Source: Citrobacter rodentium NBRC 105723 = DSM 16636
GTDB lineage: Bacteria > Pseudomonadota > Gammaproteobacteria > Enterobacterales > Enterobacteriaceae
NCBI RefSeq assembly: GCF_021278985.1
Contig: NZ_CP082833.1
Coordinates: 1,922,001 to 1,986,000 of the forward strand
Length of the DNA: 64,000 nt
Direction of reading: 5' to 3'
This document shows positions 18,782-29,584 of the stretch, in pieces (position 1 is the stretch's first letter; every line of letters starts with the position of its first letter). The translations under genes were made by a program, and so were the position numbers. The notes beneath the pieces are model-generated. The model saw nothing but the letters and a program-made list of their open reading frames with translations. It had not been told where the DNA came from and made no database searches.

Positions 18782-20092
18782 TCACTGGGCGGTTTTGTCG
18801 AATTTGCCCAGCACTTCACGCTCGTAGGCCAGCGCTTTCTTGCGGTCGAACTTGTGTTCCCACTTGGCGATAACCAGCACCGCCAGCGCATTCCCCACCA
18901 CGTTCAGCGCAGTACGCGCCATGTCGAGAATACGGTCGACGCCAGCGATAAACGCCAGACCTTCCAGCGGAATACCAACGCTTCCCAGCGTCGCCAGCAG
19001 CACCACAAACGAAACGCCCGGCACGCCGGCAATCCCCTTCGAGGTCACCATCAGCGTCAGCACCAGCACGATCTCCTGCCACAGCGACAGGTCGATGCCG
19101 TACAGTTGGGCGATAAAGATCGCCGCAATGCTCTGGTACAGCGTCGAACCGTCAAGGTTGAACGAATAACCAGTCGGCACCACGAAGCTGGTAATCGACG
19201 CTGGCGCGCCGTAGGCTTCCATTTTCTCAATGATACGCGGCAGCACGCTCTCGGAGCTGGCGGTAGAGTATGCCAGAATCAGCTCGTCTTTCAGGATGCG
19301 GATCAGGATCCAGACGCTTAAGCCGCACAGCCGGGCGACAATCCCCAGCACCACCAGCGCAAAGAACAGGATCGCGAAGTGAACCAGCAGCACCAGCTTC
19401 GCCAGCGGCCACAGCGAGGCAAAGCCAAAGTTGGCGACGGTCACGGCAATCAGCGCAAATACCCCGATCGGCGCATAGCGCATCACCATGTGGGTCACTT
19501 TAAACATGGTTTCAGAGATTGAACGGAACACCGTTACCAGCGGCTCACGATGGGTAGCCGGCAGCGAGGACAGCCCCAGCCCGAACAGCACCGAGAAGAA
19601 GATGATCGGCAGCATATCGCCTTTCGCCATCGACGCCACGATGTTGGTCGGCACCAACGACAGAATCGTCCCCATCAGGCCATGCGCGTGGCTCTGCACC
19701 TCTGCCGTCGTGCTCTGGTACTTCGAAATATCCACCGTCGCCAGCTGCGACATATCGATACCGGCGCCAGGCTGAAACACATTCGCCAGCGTAATGCCCA
19801 GAATGATGGCAATGGTGGTGATCACTTCAAAATAAATAATGGTTTTGGCGCCGATACGCCCCAGCTGTTTCGCATCGCCCACGCCGGCAATACCGACAAT
19901 CAGCGTAGAGATAACAATCGGCACGACGATCATTTTAATCAGATGGATAAAGATATCGCCTGCGGGCGACAGCAGGTTAGCTATCAGCCATTCACGGCTG
20001 TCACTGTGATAGTGGAGGTAACTCCCCAATAAAATGCCCAATATCATGGCAATCAGAATCTGCCAGGCCAGGCTGAACTTAAAACTTTTCAT
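18782..20092 (-). CDS. gltP: Proton/glutamate-aspartate symporter GltP
   Basis: The product has 436 residues with about eight membrane segments and two re-entrant hairpins of the DAACS family, including the serine-rich loop STASSESVLPR and the NVVGNALAVLVIAKWE helix. It matches E. coli GltP (MKNIKFSLAWQ.., here MKSFKFSLAW). It imports glutamate and aspartate with protons. The chosen ATG (20092) fits the family start; a TTG six codons upstream has no ribosome site. Confidence 0.95.
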   Translation of the reverse strand: MKSFKFSLAWQILIAMILGILLGSYLHYHSDSREWLIANLLSPAGDIFIHLIKMIVVPIVISTLIVGIAGVGDAKQLGRIGAKTIIYFEVITTIAIILGITLANVFQPGAGIDMSQLATVDISKYQSTTAEVQSHAHGLMGTILSLVPTNIVASMAKGDMLPIIFFSVLFGLGLSSLPATHREPLVTVFRSISETMFKVTHMVMRYAPIGVFALIAVTVANFGFASLWPLAKLVLLVHFAILFFALVVLGIVARLCGLSVWILIRILKDELILAYSTASSESVLPRIIEKMEAYGAPASITSFVVPTGYSFNLDGSTLYQSIAAIFIAQLYGIDLSLWQEIVLVLTLMVTSKGIAGVPGVSFVVLLATLGSVGIPLEGLAFIAGVDRILDMARTALNVVGNALAVLVIAKWEHKFDRKKALAYEREVLGKFDKTAQ

Positions 20093-20435
20093 AACAGCGG
20101 ACTTCCTCAATGGAGCGCCAGACCCCTCGTACAGGCGGGAATGGATACATACTGAAAGGGTATGATTTGTGTTGCGTTGGTTAATAGAGTTTTTTAACGC
20201 GCATAATCAGTACCATTTGCGGGGTATTCAGTGCAACCCTTTCAGAACGGCGCATTTAGCTGAAATAATGCATAATAACGCGAGTTTATGGTGATAATCA
20301 TGAATAACTATTTGTTATGGAAAGATTTTCACAGATATATTTTTGAATTATAACTTTCTGGAATTATTTTGTTCTGACGGTTCATTTGCGCATTTTTTAT
20401 ACAGCGCGTTCGCTACATTCGATAAGTAAACCAAA
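20093..20435 (-). other. gltP upstream region with a long-range inverted repeat
   Basis: The region between nrfG and gltP is A+T-rich and presumably holds the gltP promoter. CTGAAAGGGT (20152-20161) and ACCCTTTCAG (20236-20245) are perfect 10-base inverted copies 74 bases apart. I see no terminator for the nrf operon and no gene. Confidence 0.5.
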
Positions 20436-21044
20436 TCATTCCGACCGGTTTTGCAGAAGTTTCGCCATGTTGATTGAGTCGATCAGCTGCCTACGATTTA
20501 CCCGCGGCGAATTCAAATCAAGGACTTTTTGCCACAGTAACATCGCCTGCCGGTAATCGGCCTGCATAAACGCATCCGACGCCAGCAGCATCAGCGCGGT
20601 CACCTCGCTGGCATCCAGCGCCAGCGCTTTATCAATCATCTCGCGGGCTGGCGGCGTCATATGCTGTCCGGCCTGATAGTAAAGCACCGTCGCCAGCGCC
20701 GAGTAAAGTTCGGCATTCTCACCGCGGATGCGCAGCGCCTGACGATAGGCCAGCAGCGCGTCGGCGTAATCGTTGCGCCAGAGATAATACTCGCCGAGCA
20801 GCGCCCATTTTTCGCTATCCTGCGGATTGGCGCGGATCTGCTTTTGCAGGGCGAGCAGTTGCGCCTGCGGCGTTTGCGGTTCGCTAAACTCCCGTAGCGG
20901 GTCCGCCAGACGCCGCTGTTCGTCGCGCGCCGCCTGCCATTTCGGCGTCAGCAGATACCCGCCGAAACAGGCGATCGCCATCAGCAGCGCGGCAGCCGCC
21001 AGTCGCTTTACCGGCAGCGGGCGCAGCGGTTCAGGCTGAGTCAT
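20436..21044 (-). CDS. nrfG: Haem lyase accessory protein NrfG
   Basis: The product has 202 residues: an N-terminal membrane anchor (about 16-33, LAAAALLMAIACFGGYLL) and then periplasmic TPR repeats (SEKWALLGEYYLWRNDYADALLAYRQALRIRG and the following units). It matches E. coli NrfG, which with NrfE and NrfF attaches haem to the unusual CWSCK motif of NrfA. It overlaps nrfF by 14 bases and ends the operon. Confidence 0.95.
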   Translation of the reverse strand: MTQPEPLRPLPVKRLAAAALLMAIACFGGYLLTPKWQAARDEQRRLADPLREFSEPQTPQAQLLALQKQIRANPQDSEKWALLGEYYLWRNDYADALLAYRQALRIRGENAELYSALATVLYYQAGQHMTPPAREMIDKALALDASEVTALMLLASDAFMQADYRQAMLLWQKVLDLNSPRVNRRQLIDSINMAKLLQNRSE

Positions 21045-21525
21045 CGTTCGCCCTCCCCTTTTTTTGACCTCGTGCGACGCGCCAGATCACGACGGCTATC
21101 AGCAGCAGCAGCAGACACGGCAGCGCCCACAGCGGCAGCGTTTGTTCGTTCAGCGGCGGGTTGTAACGCACAAAGTCGCCATAGCGTTGCGTCATCCAGG
21201 CGGTGATTTCCGCCTCATCCTTGCCTTCCGCCACCATCGTGTAGACCTGATGGCGCATACTGACCGCCACCGGCGCATTGGATTCCAGTAGGTTTTGGTT
21301 CTGGCACTGCGGGCAGCGCAGCTGGCTGGCAATCGCGAGCGCTTTCTCCTGCTGCTGCGGGCTGGCGAACGTCCAGGTATCGACCACCTGGGCGCGGGCG
21401 GTGAACGAAATAAATAAAAGGGTAAACAAGAGGATCATCATACCGGATGGCGGCCTACACGTTTCTCTCTCTGTAGGCTGGATAAGCGCAGCGCCATCCG
21501 GCAAAAATTCAGGCACATTAAGCAT
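21031..21525 (-). CDS. nrfF: Haem lyase subunit NrfF with a REP-encoded N-terminus
   Basis: The conserved protein (signal peptide MMILLFTLLFISFTARAQ, then RCPQCQNQN and a C-terminal anchor) begins at codon 29 or 30. The frame remains open upstream through a REP (21443-21503) to an ATG at 21525 that has a strong ribosome site (GGAGGAGAGAGG) and overlaps the nrfE stop. E. coli NrfF (127 residues) lacks this extension. Starts at 21441 and 21438 have only weak ribosome sites. The role is haem ligation to NrfA with NrfE and NrfG. Confidence 0.85.
   Translation of the reverse strand: MLNVPEFLPDGAALIQPTERETCRPPSGMMILLFTLLFISFTARAQVVDTWTFASPQQQEKALAIASQLRCPQCQNQNLLESNAPVAVSMRHQVYTMVAEGKDEAEITAWMTQRYGDFVRYNPPLNEQTLPLWALPCLLLLLIAVVIWRVARGQKKGRANDDSA
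21443..21503. repeat. REP pair inside the nrfF reading frame
   Basis: CCGGATGGCGGCCTAC and TAGGCTGGATAAGCGCAGCG..CATCCGGCA face each other between the nrfE stop and the conserved part of nrfF. The frame through both is open. Confidence 0.85.
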
Positions 21526-23251
21526 CCTCTCTCCTCCCGCGCCAGCCGCTTAACAACGCCCCGACGATCATCAACAAGCCGCCGCCCCAGATCCAGCGCA
21601 CGCCGCTCTGCACGTACAGCCGCATGGCGTAACGCTCCGGCCCGGTTTTCTCGCCCATCACCGCATACCAGTCGTGTACAAGGTTCCAGCGAATGCCCGG
21701 CTCCATCATCTGCTGGCGACGCGCCGGGTAAAACCGCCGTTCCGGCGTCAGGCTGCCGATGCGTTTATCCCCCTGCCACAGCGAGATTTGCGCTTTCTCG
21801 GTGGTGTAATTGCCTTTCGCCTCAAGCATAAGACGATCAAAACGGAAGGTGTATCCGGCCAGTTCCACCTGCTGTCCCGGACTCAGATTGAGGCTGATCT
21901 CCTGGCGACTGACGCCGGAAAGAACAATTCCCGCTGCCGCAATCAGCACCCCCACATGGGCGATCAGCGCCGGAAGCTGGCGACGCAAAGATTTCCGGCC
22001 TTTTATCGTCGCCAGCACGATAACCCCCAGCATCAGCAGGCCGAACGGCAGCGTGGCGCGGTTGAAATAGGGCGCGCCCACCGACAGCCGTCCCCACCCC
22101 AGCAGGCCGTAAATCATCGGGTAGAGCGTGCCGATCAGCACAATCAACAGCACCGCGCTAAACAGCAGCAGCGCCGACAGAATCAGCATTTCGCGCGACC
22201 AGACGGCGAAGCGCACCGCCTGTTCACCGGCGCGGGCGCGCCAGGCGTACAGTCCGAGCGCGGCCAGGCTCAGTAGGGTAAACAGCGCAAACAGCGGAAC
22301 GGCACGCACGTTATCCAGCGCAAAGGCGTGAACGGAAATCAGGATGCCGGAACGGACGATCAGCGTCCCCAGCAGCGACAGAATCAGGGTGGCAATCGCC
22401 AGCAGCAGCGACCAGTGCCTGAAGATCCCCTTCCGGCGGGAAAGATACAGGCTGTGCAGCAGCGCGCTGGCGGACAGCCAGGGTAGTAACGAGGCGTTTT
22501 CCACCGGGTCCCAGAACCACCAACCGCCCCAGCCCAGCTCGCAGTAGGCCCACCAGGAACCGAGAATAATGCCGAGCGTCAGCGCGCACCAGCCAGGCAG
22601 CGCCCAGCGCCAGCACAGCCAGGCTGCCCCGGGAGTAAACCCGCCGCTCAGCAGCGCGGCCAGCGCCACGCCCGCCGCGACCATCAGCCCGCCGTAGCCG
22701 AGATAGAGCAGCGGCGGGTGCAGAATCAGCCCCAGATGTTGCAGCATCGGGTTAAGGTCCCGCCCCTCAATAGCGGGCGGGAAAATGCGGGCGAACGGAT
22801 CGGACCACAGCATCACAAACAGCAGCAGCAGCGCGGTAATGAACGAGAGAACGCAGAGGGTCAGCGGAAACAGCGCGTCAGCTTCGCGGCGTGAGCGCCA
22901 GGCGAACAGCGCGCTCCAGGCGGAAAGAAACAGCACCCACAGCAGCAGCGAACCTTCATGGCCGCCCCACGTCGCCGCCAGCTTAAGTCCCGACGACAGC
23001 AGGCTGTGGCTGTGCTGCGCCACGTAAATCACCGAAAAGTCGCTGGTCAGAAAGGCGTAAACCAGCAGAGAAAAGGCGAGCAGCAGCAGGGCAAACTGCG
23101 TCCAGACGCCGAGTGCTGCCAGCCGCATCACCCCCTGCCAGCGCCGCCGTATTCCCGTCAGCACGGCAAGCGGGGTCAACAGGTTGACCCCGAAGCTTAA
23201 TAACAGCGCCAGAAAACCGGCTTCAGGAAGGAAGACGCCTGGATTATGCAA
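21518..23251 (-). CDS. nrfE: Haem lyase core subunit NrfE (CcmF family)
   Basis: The product has about 577 residues with some 15 hydrophobic segments. The tryptophan-rich haem-handling motif GWGGWWFWDPVENAS is intact (about residues 229-243), and histidines of the CcmF family flank it. With NrfF and NrfG it ligates haem to the CWSCK site of NrfA. The earliest start is TTG at 23251 overlapping the nrfD stop; no ATG occurs in the first part, so initiation is probably coupled and non-canonical. Confidence 0.93.
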   Translation of the reverse strand: MHNPGVFLPEAGFLALLLSFGVNLLTPLAVLTGIRRRWQGVMRLAALGVWTQFALLLLAFSLLVYAFLTSDFSVIYVAQHSHSLLSSGLKLAATWGGHEGSLLLWVLFLSAWSALFAWRSRREADALFPLTLCVLSFITALLLLFVMLWSDPFARIFPPAIEGRDLNPMLQHLGLILHPPLLYLGYGGLMVAAGVALAALLSGGFTPGAAWLCWRWALPGWCALTLGIILGSWWAYCELGWGGWWFWDPVENASLLPWLSASALLHSLYLSRRKGIFRHWSLLLAIATLILSLLGTLIVRSGILISVHAFALDNVRAVPLFALFTLLSLAALGLYAWRARAGEQAVRFAVWSREMLILSALLLFSAVLLIVLIGTLYPMIYGLLGWGRLSVGAPYFNRATLPFGLLMLGVIVLATIKGRKSLRRQLPALIAHVGVLIAAAGIVLSGVSRQEISLNLSPGQQVELAGYTFRFDRLMLEAKGNYTTEKAQISLWQGDKRIGSLTPERRFYPARRQQMMEPGIRWNLVHDWYAVMGEKTGPERYAMRLYVQSGVRWIWGGGLLMIVGALLSGWRGRREDA

Positions 23252-24200
23252 CCGTCAGCTGTCCTGCATAAAGAATAAAAAAGCGCAGCAGCAGGACGCC
23301 AGTCAGACTGGCGCCGCAAACCGCCAGCACGCCGTAATACGTCGGGCTGCGACTGGCCCAGCGCTTCAGCAGCATCGGCACGATTAACCCCAGTCCCGCC
23401 ACGCCGAGCCAGAACCACCAGCTCCAGAATCCGCCGCCCAGCGCCGCGGAAAGCGCGCGCATTTTTCCGTCATCGCCCAGCGCCAGGCCGACGAAGAACG
23501 CCGCCAGCAGGAAGATCTCCAGCCACACCACCGGCGTTTCCATACGGTGAACAAAGTGCGCTTCGGTACTGTGTGGGTTGCTGCGCAGACGTAACGCCAT
23601 CGCCATCAGCGCCACCGCCGCGCCGGAAGAGATCCCGGAAAAGAGGAACAGCGCAGGCAGGATCGGGTTATTAAGGAACGGATAGGACTTCAGCGCCGAC
23701 AGCAGAAAACCGGTATACGCGCCAAGCAGTACCGCCAGCACCAGCATCAGCGTTTCAAGCAGACGATGGAACGGGGTAATCAGCACCAGCGCTTTCGGCA
23801 GCAGCGTCAGCCGCGGCAGCCAGCGCTGTTGCAGGGCGATCAGCTCTTTTTCAAAGATTTTCGCCAGCCACAGCACCAGCACCACCATGTAAAGCTGAAA
23901 CAGCATCACCCCCATCGACATCACCGAGGTAAAGCTGTAATGAAACATCAGCTTCCAGAAGGTCCACGGGCGCGTCAGGTGGAAAACCAGAATCAGTAGG
24001 CCGAGAATAATCGCTCCCGGCCCGAGCACCAGCGTGGTGCGCAGCAGGGTACTCTCTGAACCGCCCGCCTCCGGGTGAAAACGGCGTAAGAGGATCGCCA
24101 GCGTCACCAGCCCGGCGGAGATGCCGATCAGAAACAGATAGATGGCGATGGGCCAGTCCCACACCAGCGATTCAAAGTGGAAAGCAGATGCGTTTGTCAT
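23244..24200 (-). CDS. nrfD: Membrane quinol-oxidising subunit NrfD
   Basis: The product has 318 residues with eight to nine hydrophobic segments and matches E. coli NrfD, the founder of the NrfD/PsrC family. It passes electrons from menaquinol to NrfC. Its ATG overlaps the nrfC stop (ATGA), showing translational coupling. Confidence 0.96.
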   Translation of the reverse strand: MTNASAFHFESLVWDWPIAIYLFLIGISAGLVTLAILLRRFHPEAGGSESTLLRTTLVLGPGAIILGLLILVFHLTRPWTFWKLMFHYSFTSVMSMGVMLFQLYMVVLVLWLAKIFEKELIALQQRWLPRLTLLPKALVLITPFHRLLETLMLVLAVLLGAYTGFLLSALKSYPFLNNPILPALFLFSGISSGAAVALMAMALRLRSNPHSTEAHFVHRMETPVVWLEIFLLAAFFVGLALGDDGKMRALSAALGGGFWSWWFWLGVAGLGLIVPMLLKRWASRSPTYYGVLAVCGASLTGVLLLRFFILYAGQLTVA

Positions 24201-24868
24201 TGGCTCACCTCCCCATATTTAAAGGGAACGCGGTAGACCTTCGGCCTGGTGCCCAGCGCCAGCTTGTAGCGGTAAGTGGTTTTCTGTTGCAGCAGCCGAC
24301 AAATGTCGCTGTTAGGATCGTCGAGATTGCCAAAGGTCAGCGCCTTCGTCGGACAGGCTTCAACGCAGGCCGGCAGCTTGCCCGCTTTCAGGTTGGTCTT
24401 GCGGCAGAAATCGCACTTGTCCGCCGTTTTCGTCACCGGGTGAATAAAGCGCACGCGGTACGGGCAGGCGGCGATGCAGTACTGGCAGCCGACGCAGAGA
24501 TCCGGGTTCACATCGACAATGCCGTTGGCGGCGTCGCGATATGACGCGCCGGTCGGACAGACGTCAACGCACGGCGCACGATCGCAGTGCTGGCACGAAT
24601 GGCGGAAAAAGCGATACTTCACGTCCGGAAAGCTCCCCTGCGGCTCGCTGCGAATAATCGTCAGCCGCGAGACGCCTTCCGGCACCTGGTTCACCTCCCG
24701 ACAAGCGTCCATGCAGGCGGTACAGCCAATGCACAGCGATTCGTCATGCACCATGCCATAGCGCACGCCATTGATGTTCAACGTTTTCGCCACCACGCGT
24801 CCTGCCGTACCGCTGACCGCCGCCAGCGCGCCGACGCGGGTGATAAACTGGCGACGGGTGCAACTCAT
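24197..24868 (-). CDS. nrfC: Periplasmic ferredoxin NrfC with Tat signal
   Basis: The product has 223 residues. A Tat-type leader (MSCTRRQFITRVGALAAVSG) precedes four [4Fe-4S] cysteine motifs: C-I-G-C-T-A-C (about 48), C-Q-H-C (about 93), C-V-G-C-Q-Y-C-I-A-A-C-P (about 125) and C-D-F-C..C-V-E-A-C-P (about 150). It transfers electrons from NrfD to NrfB. The start overlaps the nrfB stop by ATGA. Confidence 0.96.
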   Translation of the reverse strand: MSCTRRQFITRVGALAAVSGTAGRVVAKTLNINGVRYGMVHDESLCIGCTACMDACREVNQVPEGVSRLTIIRSEPQGSFPDVKYRFFRHSCQHCDRAPCVDVCPTGASYRDAANGIVDVNPDLCVGCQYCIAACPYRVRFIHPVTKTADKCDFCRKTNLKAGKLPACVEACPTKALTFGNLDDPNSDICRLLQQKTTYRYKLALGTRPKVYRVPFKYGEVSQ

Positions 24869-25434
24869 GGATGCTCCTTAAGCAAGGGAACCGACGCCGG
24901 ATTAAAGTCCGGATTGTTGCGCTGATCGCTGTGGCAATCGACGCAGATTTTAATCCGTCCTTTATCGCTTAACGTCTGCATCGTGTCTTGCTTCGGATGC
25001 AGCGAGTGACAGCTGGCGCAGGCCACTTTGGTGACGTGAACATCATGCGGCCAGAACGCTTTTTGCAACTGCTCAGGCAGGTGACAGGACATACAGACGC
25101 TGTTCTGCTGCTCAACGTTGTACATCGGCTCGTTAAAGCGCATCACGTCCTTCACCCCTTCACGGTGCTGCGGCGACGGCTGGCCGTGGCAGTTGGTGCA
25201 GGTGACCGGCAGTTTGTTGTTCGGATTAGTGGCGGACGCATGTTTACCGTGCATCCCTTCGCTATCCGGTTTGTGACAGTCCAGACACGCGGCGTCCGGG
25301 CTACGCTGTGGAGTCACCTCCCAGCGTTCAGACTCCTGCGGCGTTGGCGTGGCGGTTGCCCCGCTCAGGCTCCATAACAGACCTGACGCCAGCACCCCAG
25401 CAGTTAATAACGAACGTAATACGCTCATATTCAC
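24865..25434 (-). CDS. nrfB: Pentahaem cytochrome NrfB
   Basis: The product has 189 residues with a signal peptide (cleavage near SGATATPTPQ). Five CXXCH haem sites are visible: CLDCH, CTNCH, CMSCH, CASCH, CVDCH. It matches E. coli NrfB, which delivers electrons from NrfC to NrfA. ATG follows GGAGTGAAT. A BIME separates it from nrfA. Confidence 0.96.
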   Translation of the reverse strand: MNMSVLRSLLTAGVLASGLLWSLSGATATPTPQESERWEVTPQRSPDAACLDCHKPDSEGMHGKHASATNPNNKLPVTCTNCHGQPSPQHREGVKDVMRFNEPMYNVEQQNSVCMSCHLPEQLQKAFWPHDVHVTKVACASCHSLHPKQDTMQTLSDKGRIKICVDCHSDQRNNPDFNPASVPLLKEHP

Positions 25435-25446
25435 TCCGTTGCATAA

Positions 25447-25522
25447 TGCCTGATGGCGCTACGCTTATCAGGCCTACAAGACTTCCGTAGGCCGGATAAA
25501 GCGCTTGCGCTGTCATCCGGCA
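25447..25522. repeat. BIME between nrfA and nrfB
   Basis: GCCTGATGGCGCTACGCTTATCAGGCCTAC (25447-25477) faces a GGCCGGATAAAGCG..CATCCGGCA unit (25488-25522). The first contains an exact unoccupied IS621-type target (25467-25477). Location after the first operon gene suggests a role in giving more nrfA than nrfB-G mRNA. Confidence 0.88.
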
Positions 25523-25540
25523 AATTTGTCACATGTGAGG

Positions 25541-26977
25541 TTATTGGCTTAACAGACCGTTTTTACGCGCCTGATCTTCCCACTGCGGAATCACCGTTTT
25601 GATGAACTCCTGTTTCTCGGCGTTAATCTGCTGCATGTTCAGACCAATTGCCGCCTGGGCTTTCTCTTTGGTGGAGATATCCGGCAGAGCGATTTCATGA
25701 GTGATGCCTTTGGTCGCCAGCAGACGCGCCAGTTTGGTGCGGGCGTCGGCGGCTTTATCCATCGCGCCGCCCAGCATCCGCAGCCCCTCTTCCGGAGCAT
25801 GCATATGAATGCCGTGAGAGGCGATAGCCAGATCCCAGCGCCACTGGGCGTGGCGAATATCCTGCAGAATCGGCTTCATTTCCGCTTCTGTCGCGCCGGC
25901 ATCCCAGGCCGCTTTCGCTTCAAAGTGGGCGTGGACCAGCTGATCTTCCACCTTGATTTTCATCTCGCCGATCGCTTTCTTACGTTCGGCCACCACGTTT
26001 TGCAGCGCGGCTTTGTCCTGGGTGTGACAGTTGGCGCAGGTCTGGGCGAAGCTGTCGAACGGGTTGCCAATCTTATGGTCGGTGTAGAGTTTACCCGCGG
26101 CGTTCTGCACCTTCGGCATATGGCAGTCGATACAGGTGACGTTATTTTTGCCGTGGATACCCGCGCTCCAGGTTTCATATTCCGGGTGCTGCGCTTTCAG
26201 CATCGGCGTTTTTGACAGCGAGTTGGTCCAGTCGGAGAAGGCGATGGCATCGTAATATTTCTCCAGATTCTCGACCTTCATCCCGTCGTCCCACGGGAAC
26301 TTCACGGCTTTGTTCTTACCCTCGAAGTAGTATTCCACGTGGCACTGGCCGCAGACCATCGACTGCTGATCGAAACGGCTGGCCTTATCGAACGGTTTGC
26401 CGATAGCCTCCATTGCGCGCGCGGCATAAGGGCGCGACAGGTTCAGCTCCGGCTTGCCTTTGGCGAAATCGGCGGAGGCGGTGTTGTGGCAGTCGGCGCA
26501 GCCCAGGTTATTGACGATTTCCGGTCCCCCGCGCGCCCATTTACCGTGGAAGTAGCCATCTTCGCCCTCTTTCTGGATCAGACGCGCCACGTCCGGGCTT
26601 TTACAGCTCCAGCAGGCCATCGGCAGCGGGCCATCTTCGGCGTTTTTCGGCGCGCCGGTACGCAGAGTTTCCCGCACGTCGGTCACCGCATAAGCGTGCC
26701 CACGCGGTTTGTTGTAGTCGCGAGAGAAGGGATATCCCGCCCACAGGATCACCAGCCGCGGATCTTCCGCCAGCGCGTCTTCCCGCGTCGACTGTTCCGA
26801 AGTAGCTTTCCAGGAGAGATATTGATCGGGGTGTTGAGGCGCGAACAGCTCATTTTTCGCTTCAACGGTAACGGTTTTTGCGGGGGCGGCAGTTTGCTCA
26901 GCGTAAACAGCAGAAATGAAAAACAGCGGTACTATCAGGCTGAAAAAACGGCGTGCACGTTGTGTAATCCTTGCCAT
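25541..26977 (-). CDS. nrfA: Cytochrome c552 nitrite reductase NrfA
   Basis: The product has 478 residues, equal to E. coli NrfA. A signal peptide ends near AVYA-EQTA. The catalytic haem site is CWSCK (about residue 122) with lysine in place of histidine, and four CXXCH sites follow (CADCH, CGQCH, CIDCH, CANCH). It reduces nitrite to ammonium with six electrons in the periplasm. I use ATG at 26977 (MARITQRARR), as in E. coli; the frame extends 37 codons upstream without support. Confidence 0.97.
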   Translation of the reverse strand: MARITQRARRFFSLIVPLFFISAVYAEQTAAPAKTVTVEAKNELFAPQHPDQYLSWKATSEQSTREDALAEDPRLVILWAGYPFSRDYNKPRGHAYAVTDVRETLRTGAPKNAEDGPLPMACWSCKSPDVARLIQKEGEDGYFHGKWARGGPEIVNNLGCADCHNTASADFAKGKPELNLSRPYAARAMEAIGKPFDKASRFDQQSMVCGQCHVEYYFEGKNKAVKFPWDDGMKVENLEKYYDAIAFSDWTNSLSKTPMLKAQHPEYETWSAGIHGKNNVTCIDCHMPKVQNAAGKLYTDHKIGNPFDSFAQTCANCHTQDKAALQNVVAERKKAIGEMKIKVEDQLVHAHFEAKAAWDAGATEAEMKPILQDIRHAQWRWDLAIASHGIHMHAPEEGLRMLGGAMDKAADARTKLARLLATKGITHEIALPDISTKEKAQAAIGLNMQQINAEKQEFIKTVIPQWEDQARKNGLLSQ

Positions 26978-27079
26978 AGAGGTCTCATCCAGATTGCGCC
27001 ATTGCTCACAATGGCGGTTCTTTTTATTCTTTCCATGACGATAACCGCACATAACCGTCATGACATTGCTCTGATCCAG

Positions 27080-27120
27080 ATGTAACAAAAAACCACAAAG
27101 AAAATGTTGTCTTTAATCAA
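27080..27120 (-). promoter_or_regulatory. nrfA promoter with FNR site
   Basis: On the minus strand TTGATTAAAGACAA (27107-27120) has a perfect left FNR half and a degenerate right half. TTACAT (27080-27085) is a fair -10, which places the FNR site centre near -41, the class II position known for E. coli nrfA. Confidence 0.65.
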
Positions 27121-27306
27121 TTGTAAGTGTATGTAAAATACCACTTTAGAGTTATTCACTCCGTTTTAGCATTTCACCGCCCCTGTTTTCCTCTGCCCGG
27201 CCACCTGCAAAAAAATTAACATAACCTGCTGTTACAGAAAGGGTTACGCAACTTTTTTTGGCCTTCTTCAAAAAACGTATTGCCGCTTATTTGCACAGTT
27301 CCCCTA

Positions 27307-27328
27307 TTGCGTGATCTGCCGCGCAAAT
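27307..27328 (+). promoter_or_regulatory. CRP-like site upstream of acs
   Basis: TTGCGTGATCTGCCGCGCAAAT is nearly the same as a CRP site I recall at E. coli acs. A -10-like TACATT follows at 27353-27358. CRP-dependent induction of acs in late growth is well established. Confidence 0.55.
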
Positions 27329-27407
27329 ACTAAACAAAACTGTAAATGCCCCTACATTTAACGTTTGTGAGACATATTATTAACATCTTACAAGGAGAAC
27401 AAAAGCC

Positions 27408-29366
<1,959 letters not shown>

Positions 29367-29374
29367 CGAGTATA

Positions 29375-29411
29375 TGCCGGATGGCGACGCGAGACGTCTT
29401 ATCCGGCCTAC
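29375..29411. repeat. REP after acs
   Basis: TGCCGGATGGCGACGCG.. to ..TTATCCGGCCTAC is a single REP unit 9 bases past the acs stop. Confidence 0.85.
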
Positions 29412-29465
29412 AAATCTAACCCTACCCTCTCTTCACCGGGAGGGAACTATAAAAATCTCCCCCAA

Positions 29466-29562
29466 AGGATTTCGCGTTGCAGGAAGGCGGCAAGCGAGCA
29501 CATCCCCAGGAGCATAGATCGCTATGTAACCGGGGTGGGCAAGTGTGCAGCGCGAAAGACGC
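29466..29562. repeat. ERIC element between acs and yjcH
   Basis: The sequence contains the ERIC hallmarks GCAGGAAGGCGGCAAGCGAG and ATCCCCAGGAGC, then AACCGGGGTGGGC. It is an imperfect palindrome: an outer 11-bp stem (29470-29480 with 29547-29557, one G-T pair), and inner stems CCCC/GGGG and CATAG/CTATG. It lies inside the acs-yjcH-actP transcript, where it would fold as RNA. Confidence 0.85.
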
Positions 29563-29584
29563 AGGGGCCTCTGGAGACTCTGTG

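Larger units (their letters stand above)
26978..27407. other. Divergent nrfA / acs control region
   Basis: This 430-base region is the known regulatory crossroads of two oppositely controlled operons. It contains an FNR-like site and -10 for nrfA and a CRP-like site and A+T tracts on the acs side. Because the genes diverge, regulators such as Fis, IHF and NarL/P known for E. coli nrf and acs probably act here; I do not assign their sites. Confidence 0.6.

Noticed and set aside
21438..21441. Certain nrfF start at the conserved signal peptide
   Set aside because: It has no good ribosome site, so I left the longer coupled start in the annotation and recorded the doubt.
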